A DNA stretch of 64,000 bases, taken from Cladorhizidae sp. MBARI D1340-BT2. Taxonomy: Eukaryota > Porifera > Demospongiae > Poecilosclerida > Cladorhizidae. The notes below the pieces were generated by a model. It was given only the letters and a program-made list of their open reading frames with translations. It was not told where the DNA came from and made no database searches. A program made the position numbers and the translations under genes. The stretch covers positions 36,100,124 to 36,164,123 of the forward strand of contig JAQNBH010000011.1 of the NCBI GenBank assembly GCA_028752905.1, read 5' to 3'. Of this stretch, positions 56,401 through 64,000 are shown in pieces. Position 1 is the first letter of the stretch. Every line of letters begins with the position of its first letter.

Positions 56401-57419
56401 TGTGCTCTTCATATTAGCCAATTGGCTATTGAGCATGATTTTTATGATAAAAATAATAATAATAATAATAAATTTAAAAAAAATTTAAAAATAATTAAAA
56501 AATTATAATGTATTGATCAGATTCGATCTTAGAATATTTGAAGAAAACTTCTCCAGAGACTTCATAATTCTTTCTCATATCACTCTCATTGATCAGATTC
56601 AATATTTGGAAGTGGAAGGAGGATTAGGGATGTTGGGGGGTGGGGGGGGGGGTAGATCCTGCAAAAGCTACCAAAACCCCGAGTTGTTATCCTGCAAAAG
56701 CATACATCATGGTTGGCAAGTCTGTGATAAGCTAGCTAGCTAGGCATGGGAAATTATTTGTGCACCAATTATATTTGGCTTCCTTCTATATAGCGCTTGG
56801 CGTCATCCACTGTCTAGGAGCTTCCTTAAGAAGGAAATTGTGGTAGTAATTCCTTACGTTGAGCAGGGATGATTAAAGACATCAGGAGATCTGCAGGAAG
56901 GTCAACATCAGTGTCGTTTTCAGATTGGGAAGAGTTCTGAGGGCGCATCTGAACATACTCATACATTGTGTACTGAACCCTTGCTGCTGCGGTAACCACT
57001 ACACTCGAGAGAGACTGGAGACAAGAATGAAAGAACTTCAAGATGCCTGTAAAAAGTGCGCTAAAGAGAAATCTTAACATGCATGGGACAATCAACATCC
57101 TATTTTGTGGGAGGAAGCCGACCAGGCCAGAAGAGAGAAGGAACTGCTATGAAGGAGGCATTGCACATCAGCATATCAAAGTGTGAGCCATTCAATTGAG
57201 ATTGTGGAATGGACTTGCCTGGCTGCTGGGTGGCCAAGATATTCTGGAATTTGAGCCAGATCATGCTGCTGAAAGAAATGAAATTCAGAATGTTGAAATG
57301 ATCTGCTGTATTTCTCACACAAAAGATGAATTTGATCTCAAACTTGTAACATGAATGGAAATAGATCCAGCTGAATCAGCCGAGACCCTATAATCACTGC
57401 TATAGTCAATAAGAATGAA
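56401..57419. other. Unassigned stretch
   Basis: Contains (TAA)n-like and A-rich tracts at 56450-56510, the duplicated segment at 56539-56577 and a G-tract at 56634-56650. Minus frames 56826-57098 and 57100-57318 lack motifs. Confidence 0.4.
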
Positions 57420-57800
57420 TTTGATTGCCATCCTCTGAACTTTCTCATATGCCTAATGAGCTACTTAATTATGTGGTCAAGCACAAGGTTGGATGATAAA
57501 TTTTTAACGAAGTTCGTTTTCCAATCGCGTGCTAGACCACGTAAGTTTTAGTGCCTAGCTAATGTCAGCTGTCTAGCACTTGGCAAACTGGAGATATTTA
57601 TGCAGGCACTCAGATTTTGATGTACCCCCACTTTAACTCCAGTAACTTGGACAAAGTTATAACTATGAAAAATGTTTTAGTATCAAAAGAGAGCACACGG
57701 AGAGACCATCTTTTGAGCTAATATCAAGTCCATACCATGAAATATGCCGAATCTATGGAACTATAAAGTGCTAACCACAAGTTGTTTATAACACCTACTA
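57420..57800. mobile_element. Foldback MITE copy 5 (right half)
   Basis: ATTATGTGGTCAAGCACAAG ... CGCGTGCTAGACCACGTAAG marks the inverted centre. The right arm with TTAGTATCAAAAGAGAGCAC, ATCTTTTGAGCTAATATCAA and GTGCTAACCACAAG is kept; most of the left arm is absent. Confidence 0.75.
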
Positions 57801-58085
57801 GTTCATGGTATCTGGGCTCCCTAACTTAATGTTTGAAAAGGAAGCCATTTTGACAAGAATGAGACAGTTTTTCCTCAAAACACTCAAAAACGTCAAAAAT
57901 AGAGCTTATATGATGCCATACATGTAGTTAATATTACAGTACAAGTCATCTTACCTCATGTATTGTCATTATTTGTACTGCACTGGGTGTGATGGTCCCA
58001 AGAGACTCAGCATTTTGAAGATTAAATTATAAACAGTTAAGGTTATGTCTGACTTTACAAATGAATTGCATGAATTCTGGCAGAG

Positions 58086-60294
58086 TCAGCTCTCGCCTGC
58101 TTCACATTTGAGAAGATGGTATCTCTCATTTGCTTGTTCCCCACAAAACACGCATATGTAGTCGCCCCCAGGGACTACAATACTTCTCAAAGAACAGAGA
58201 CATTCATGGACACCATGAGCAGTGGCACGGGCAAAGAAATGCCTGGTTTCAAAAGGGGACCTTTCCATTCGTCAAACTGAAATTCTGGGCCTTCAATGTA
58301 ATACTCAGAGCATAAGTTCATCCCCTCTCTCTTCTCTCTCCTTTATGTAACTATTATATGCTGTGGGGTTTTGGTGAAATGGTGAAATAGTTCATTTAGC
58401 TCTTCAGGGATGGTGGAAGTTCCAGCTAGTTCATGAGCCTAGGTTGCAGGTGCAGGTACATAATATGTGTATTGAGACAGGGCCTTCTTCAGAAAGTTGG
58501 ACTTGATCCTTTCTAACTCAGACAAATGTACTGCATTCAGGAATTCTGAAATTACCCGCATAGAGTACGTGGATTTTCCGGTTAAATGTTATATAAGGGT
58601 AAGTTCTTTTAGAGAGCCAAGGATTGCCAAACACTTTCTCTTCTTTCTTGTAGTAGAATCAAAAGGACATTTCTTGCACACCTCTAATAGCTTCAGCAAA
58701 GAAATAGGATGAAAAGAGTTGGCATCTCCTCATTATACAACATGATGTTGAAGAATAGGGTATCACTTGAGCAAAACTGTCCTCTTTTTCTGAACATTAT
58801 CTTAGTCTTGATAGTATTGCCAACGTGTACAACAAGGACAATGTGCATTTGAGAGATCGATTTAAGATTTTAGCTGTAAATGACAAGGTCATCAGCATAG
58901 AAATAAAAGGGTTGTTTCTTGATCTTCAGCAAGGTCATCACAAATAGGTTAAAAAGAGTTGGTAACAAAGCATCTCCCTGTTTTACACCACAATGTTGAA
59001 GAATAGGGTCTGAGAGGCTTACTGCCATGATGCTGAAGAATAGGGTCTGAGAGGCTTACTGCTATGATGTTGAAGAATAGGGTCTGAGAGGCTTACTGCC
59101 ATGATGTTGAAGAATAGGGTCTGAGAGGCTTACTGCCATGATGTTGAAGAGTAGGGTCTGCGAGGCTTACTGCCATGATGTTGAAGAGTAGGGTCTGAGA
59201 GGCTTACTGCCATGATGTTGAAGAGTAGGGTCTGGGAGGCTTACTGCCATGATGTTGAAGAATAGGGTCTGGGAGGCTTACTGCATCATGTTGAAGAATA
59301 GGGTCTGCGAGGCTTACTGCCATGATGTTGAATGTCTGAGAGGCTTCTCCCATGATGTTGAAGAATAGGGTCTGAGAAGCTTACTGCCATGATGTTGAAG
59401 AATAGGGTCTGAGAGGCTTACTGCCATGATGTTGAAATGGGATCCGAGAGACTTACTCCATCGAACATCTTGATTTCATTCCACAAGAGGATGCTCCTGA
59501 TCAATCCCAAGACACATCCATGTATGCCAAACTGTGAGGTCAACTTTCTTAGTAAAATGTCATGATCGACTACATCAAAGGCTTTACAAAAGTCTACAAA
59601 TAGTGCATACAGGTGGCCTTAACTTTCTGGAGTTCTTCTTGGGCCCTACTGATCGATTGCTGTGGCTGCCATGTACTTTTGCCGCACTGGAAACCAAATT
59701 GCTCATTAGGCAAGAGGTGAAACATGTTTATTTGAAGCCTTTTGTTGAGTAAAAAAGTGAGCACTTTCAGGGGAATACAGAAGAGCTATTCCTCGATAAT
59801 TGTCCAGGTTTTGAGCATTCTCTTTCCTTTTGTACAAGGCTTTCATAGTGCTCCTCCTCCAGGAATTGGGTATGGTCATATTAAAGAGACAGATGAAATA
59901 TAAAGTGACCCATGTCTCCAGGAAACAGGTGGCTATGGTCATATTGAAGAGGCAGATGTTATATAAAGTGACCAAGTCTCTAGGAAGATATCTGCTGAAA
60001 TTTTCAGGTGCTCATAAGCCTAATTGTCTAGGCCTGTAGCTTTCTTATTGGGGAGGTAATAAAGAACATTCTCATGGAACAGTTCATTCGTTCCTCTTCA
60101 GTCCATGTGCTAGCTTCTTCCGGATGGAAGCCCAAAGAATTGTTGAGTAATCTGTTGGTACGTACATGCGCCATACGTGGCAATACCGTTCCTGGCTCCA
60201 AGGACTCACCACGCTCATCAAGGAATGCGTCCATCTGATTTTGGTGAAGGAAATTAACCCTAGGCTCAATATTGGAAAAAGTATGGCCCAGCAT
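58086..60294 (-). pseudogene. LINE retrotransposon, RT interrupted by a minisatellite
   Basis: Minus-strand order: WTEEERMNCS region (60028-60294), IPNSWRRSTMKALYKRKENA then QNLDNYRGIALL (about 59780-59870), NEQFGFQCGKSTWQPQQ (about 59650-59705), a degenerate 'FIDFCKAFD' block, NEIKMFDGVSLSDP, the 37-bp minisatellite, then LQHCGVKQGDALLPTLFNLF (about 58940-58995) and the catalytic box FYFYADDLVIYS (about 58880-58910). The 3' end (58086-58268) gives a CCHC finger: YICVFCGEQANERYHLLKC. A 70-bp internal duplication at 59875-59965 doubles the VTLYxICLFNMTI segment. Many frame breaks. Confidence 0.8.
58990..59455. repeat. 37-bp minisatellite inside LINE RT, ~12 copies
   Basis: Unit GAGGCTTACTGCCATGATGT then TGAAGAATAGGGTCTGA. 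The minus-strand translation of one unit (VSLSDPILQHHG) is the RT sequence normally found just once before GVKQGD. Copies have 0-4 changes and one short copy. The unit length is not a multiple of three. Confidence 0.9.
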
Positions 60295-60894
60295 AACATA
60301 AGGACATTACTCCCTATATCGGTTTGATTACTATTTTTAAATAGCAGCAAACAAACACAGAAGCTTAAATATTGGCAGGTTTTTAGTATTATAAATGGTG
60401 TCCCAGCTGATTTTGACAACCAAAACACATTGAATCGTTCACGGATGTATATATATATAAGCATGGAGCCTAAAATAATGTCAAAAACCGTAAATTTTCG
60501 TTTCAAGGTCATGTATCTATCTATCTATCTTCTTTTCTTCCCAACACATTATAGCTAACTTGCGTATAAAGTGTCCATTCATCATAATTATACTACCACA
60601 AGACTCCAGAATGTCCAATAATCACCAAGACTTTATCATTTCTTAATTTATCACCATCTATCTGTGTATAATATACTCCATATCTAACTTTATAAAGTAT
60701 TTCCATCATAATTGTACCATCAGAAGACTCCAAACTGCATTGCAAAAACTAACCCGTTTCTTGATTCAGCACTCTCTGTCAGGCAGACATCTGAAGTTCG
60801 GCTACTTCCTTAAACATGCTTATGGTCATGCTATATCAAGTCTAGCAGAGATAGCAGTGACCTCCAGCAGCATGCTGGCAAGCAATTGTGTTCT
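60295..60894. other. Unassigned stretch
   Basis: Includes a TATCTATC run at 60511-60529 and two related segments containing CCAC(C)ATC-AGACTCCA at about 60595 and 60715. No gene recognised. Confidence 0.4.
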
Positions 60895-63113
60895 GAACTT
60901 CCCTAGCTGCAGGTGTGGGAGAGGGACCAAAGATAGGAAAACTTGGTGGCTGAGTGTGGCATATGTTAATTGTAGAGGGTGTGGGAGGTGGATTTGAAGG
61001 TAGTGTTGGTTATGAAGACGTTTGATGTGTTGGGGTTAGCAGAGACATTTCTGCAGAAGGGGAACAAAGTGGGTATGAGTGGTATGTGTAGGAATAAAGT
61101 TGGTGGTAGCAGGCAGGCTTTTTTTTAGAGGGAAGCCTTGGGTGGTGGTTGAAGTGTTGTTGAAAGCCATTGGATTAGAGAGAGAATAAAAACGACTTAT
61201 TTTTTCACCTGAGCTTTTGACAGCTGGGTTCTTTGTCAGGGCAAGAGAATACTGAATAAGTGAAGAGTAAAAAGCCTGTTTTTATAGCAGGAGAGAGAGA
61301 TAGTGGCTCTGTAGTCATGAGACTAGGTGACGGTTGCACATTAGAGAGAGAGCAAGAGATTAAAGGGTGACAAGAAACTTATGCCACAGATGTAATTGCA
61401 AAATAATGACAACAAATGGGACGACATAGACTTTATTGGGGTTTCTTTGGTAGAGTAGCTATGTGAAGATGTCGTGCTAAAAAACCGGCTCTCCTCCATT
61501 TGGCTTCTTCTTTCCTTGTGGGTCCTTGTCTTCATTATCTTGTGTTTCCTTCTTCTTGCTCCATTGGTGGGTTGAGGTAGGGAGTCGTCCAAGGCATGCA
61601 TCCACTTTTGGTAATGTTCCCTTTGTGTGTGAGATGGGAGTGTAGCTACCACCTTCCTTCCAATGTTTGGAGGGCACCTCTGTGCCAAGAGTGGTCCGAA
61701 TGGCAAGTATGTCTCTCAACAAAAAAAGGGAAAAAAGGGAAAATAATCAGAAGGACGAGGTGAGCATAGCAGGGTATGAGTGGCATGGCAGGAATAGCAG
61801 GATGGCAAGTGGAGGTGTGGGAGTGCTGGTGCATGAGAGTATGGAGTCTAGGATGAGGAAGTAAAGAGAAGTGTTGATGTGGGGCGATTGAGTGGTGTGG
61901 GTAGAAGGAAAATGGTGAGGGTCCCAGAAGAAGTGTGAGTGAAAGAGACAGAGGAAGTGTTTGAGATATTGCAAGAAGATGTGGTGAAGTATAAAGAGAA
62001 TGGCTTGGATGTTGTTATGATGGGAGACTTCAATGCAAAGATTAGATTAGGGGAGGAGGACAACCCAAACAGTGAGGAACGAGGTTGTTGGAGTTGATTA
62101 AGTTTGGAGGCTGATTGTAGGGAATGATTTGCAGTGCTGTAAGGTAGTGGGCAAGGGAATGTTTGGGCAAAAAAGTCGGTCATAGATAATTATATGTTGT
62201 TTAGTAAAGCCATAGATGTAGCTAGAGTAGTAGTTGAAGACTCTGACAAGCTGGATGTGGGGTCAGACCAAACTATAGAGTACAAGAGAAGTACAAGTGA
62301 GAAGAGTGACATAAATGGAGAGTTGACTATAGGCTAGACTGGGAGGAGTATCAGGAGGCAGAGGAGGAAATTGTCATAGGGTGGGAAGAGGAGCTGAGAG
62401 AACTTGAGAAAGAGTTAGGAGGACACAGAAGAGTTGTGGTGTAGCTACATGTAGGAGGAAGGAGAAAGTTTTGGCTGCAGTGGAGAAAAATAGGAAGGAA
62501 GAAGATTAGGATGAAGTGAGAGGGGTGGTGGTCGGTTAATTTTTGTATGAAGAAGAAGTGTAGGAAGTTAAGGGAAGCAAGGAAGGGAGAACAGGGGGAG
62601 GGTAGATTGAGGCAACTATAGGATGACTAGAGAGAAGCAGAAAGGAAGTGAAAAGGAAAGAGAAGAAGGAATGGAGGAAGAGAACTATAAGGAAGATTAT
62701 GGAGCAGGGTGGGACTAGTTGTAAGCTGTTTTGGAATGATTTCAGAGGAAAGAGGAAGGAGAGAAGGATAGGATGAGTGAGAGACAACGAGGGAAGGATG
62801 GTAGGAAAAAGACAAGTTGTTGGAGGTGATGGCAAAACACTGGGAGGAGCTGCAGAGGCAAAAAAAAAAGGATGCCATAGTACCAGAAGCAGAGATAGGA
62901 GATGTGAGTTGGCATGGGTTAGGTAAAGTAAGTTGGGATAAGGTAGTAGAGGTAAAGAAGTGTTTCAAGAGAGGAAAGGCACCAGGACTTGATGGAGAGA
63001 TGCTGATGTATGGAGTTAGAGGGTTAGTGGAGATAATGTTGAAGGTGATGAACGTGGCGATGAGTAGTAAGTGCTGCCCACTGGACCGGAAGAAGAGTTG
63101 GCTAGTACCCCCA
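60895..63113 (+). pseudogene. LINE retrotransposon: AP endonuclease and RT start, cut by hAT-C
   Basis: Plus-strand frames: VAYVNCRGCGRWI and FDVLGLAETFLQKGNKVG (endonuclease start, about 60960-61070), then after about 600 bp GYEWHGRNSRMASGGVGVLV (about 61775-61835), NGLDVVMMGDFNAKI (catalytic GDFN block, about 62001-62040), VIDNYMLF-like stretch and KLDVGSD (C-terminal SDH-type box, about 62250-62275). A long charged linker (62300-62900) leads to RGKAPGLDGEMLMYGVRGLV (RT block 0, about 62971-63030) and KKSWLVPP at the junction. Numerous frame breaks. It stops exactly at the hAT-C terminus. Confidence 0.75.
61130..61670. other. Segment interrupting the LINE endonuclease domain
   Basis: Around 540 bp with no endonuclease similarity separates two parts of the domain. 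The flanking parts seem to overlap slightly in content, so this may be an insertion or the junction of two LINE copies. An 81-codon minus frame (61477-61722), rich in Lys/Gly at its end, is unrecognised. Confidence 0.35.
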
Positions 63114-64000
63114 CAGGGGCGGATCTAGACACTTGAATTGACAGTCTTCCAAGTTAATCATTTTATATCTGACTCCTATATCAGTGTGCTAACGGTGTGA
63201 TTTCTTTGTTCGTTCATTTATTGGTGCACCCAATTATAATCATTTGCTGTACATTGTTATATACTATAAAATAAAATAATTTTTTTAACTATATACCCTC
63301 ACTGCAAATCTACTCAGACTGTCTTTAACAACCACTATTTGAAACACATAATTATTTTAAATGATAGCCCTGAATAATATTATGGAATAATGAAAATGGG
63401 ACACATTATAAGAATCTTAGACGACGTGGATGTTTACGTGCAAATACATTAAGAACTTCTTCAACATAAACTATATATAATGAACGTGGCAATCCATTAG
63501 GTCTTTCTTCCCCCATTGATGAGCGAATGTATGTTTTCAGCCTCTTGAGTGCTGAAAAAGAATGCTCGCACTCACATGTGCTGACAGAAAATGTGCAAGT
63601 GATCTTGAGCATCTTGGTGATGTTTGGAAATAGAATTTTGTCCATTACTTGCAAAGTCGCGAGAGCTGTTTTAGGTAAACAAACCTGATTGCTCCACCAT
63701 CTCTCCCGACAGATCAAGTTCATCAATAATAAAATCTGATTCAACATCATCAGCATAAGCATTGTAAAAGGCTATGAAATCCTTCTTCCAGGTTGTATTA
63801 AATATCACAGGTATCACTGCATTGCCACCTGGTATATGCTGTTGACCATCAGTAAATCTGTTACTGAGTTGAAGGATAATGTGGTCCAGAAAAGGTATAG
63901 ACAGACATCTCCTCCACACTCTCAGCAGGCACATTTCCTCTGTTTCTCTGTTGGCCACATAAACATGGAATCTTTATTTCTGTATCAAACTTTTCAGCCA
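63114..64000 (-). mobile_element. hAT element C, 3' part (continues past the window)
   Basis: The terminus CAGGGGCGGATCTAG at 63114-63128 is a typical hAT end. Coding on the minus strand: WKKDFIAFYNAYADDVESDF (about 63730-63790) and frame 63406-63762 with ALATLQVMDKILFPNITKML and STCECEHSFSALKRLKTYIR, SSMGEERPNGL, RRLRFL. This is the hAT dimerisation domain, same family as hAT-A and -B (compare KTYLRSTMSQ). One frameshift near 63690 separates the two frames. The other end and the target duplication partner lie outside the window. Confidence 0.8.

Overview
This window looks like a stretch of a demosponge-type metazoan genome. It is AT-rich, with a single spliced tyrosine-kinase gene of the kind greatly expanded in sponges, one intronless class C (GABA-B-like) receptor, very short introns (48 and 70 bp), and a dense load of decayed transposons. 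The taxonomic call is an inference from these gene families; no rRNA or mitochondrial marker is present. Nothing bacterial, CRISPR-like or tRNA-like was seen.

Host genes. (1) 5962-14155 (+): the 3' half of a protein tyrosine kinase gene, six exons whose splice phases all agree. It runs from the P-loop to the C-terminal tail with every catalytic motif intact, and one 6.2-kb intron is filled with Ty3/gypsy debris. The 5' exons were not found. (2) 34298-36394 (-): a 698-residue single-exon class C GPCR. (3) 2557-2697 (+): a possible 46-codon ORF behind a small CpG-rich, CRE-containing patch (weak).

Mobile elements, left to right. Tigger/pogo relic (4.1-5.5 kb). Two divergently placed Ty3/gypsy fragments, A (-) and B (+) (7.3-10.9 kb). 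A LINE tail (15.5-16.1 kb, -). A LINE-type endonuclease fused in one frame to a Gag-like coiled coil (16.2-17.4 kb, +). A nearly complete Ty3/gypsy C (17.1-21.7 kb), an LTR-like promoter patch, Ty3/gypsy D (22.0-24.2 kb) and integrase relic E (25.7-26.6 kb, -). Four copies of one LINE family carrying a restriction-like endonuclease (27.7-29.5, 31.0-32.9, 38.3 and 48.0 kb), plus a second endonuclease type (29.9-30.3 kb), around a perfect 468-bp (TAA)n tract. hAT elements A (39.3-42.1, -), B (44.1-46.6, +), C (63.1 to the window end, -), D (51.35-53.85, +) and E (54.2-56.4, +). Two further LINEs (58.1-60.3, -; 60.9-63.1, +). Five copies of a long foldback MITE and about eight copies of a short hairpin repeat that resembles a hammerhead ribozyme core.

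Most notable: in all four Ty3/gypsy copies where it can be tested (A-D) the integrase lies upstream of reverse transcriptase, the reverse of the usual Ty3 order and similar to the Gmr1-like lineage. Also notable are two oppositely oriented endonuclease-LINE tails meeting at one giant TAA microsatellite, the hammerhead-like dispersed repeat, a large inverted repeat enclosing hAT-B, and a hAT copy with spliceosomal introns that its neighbour lacks.
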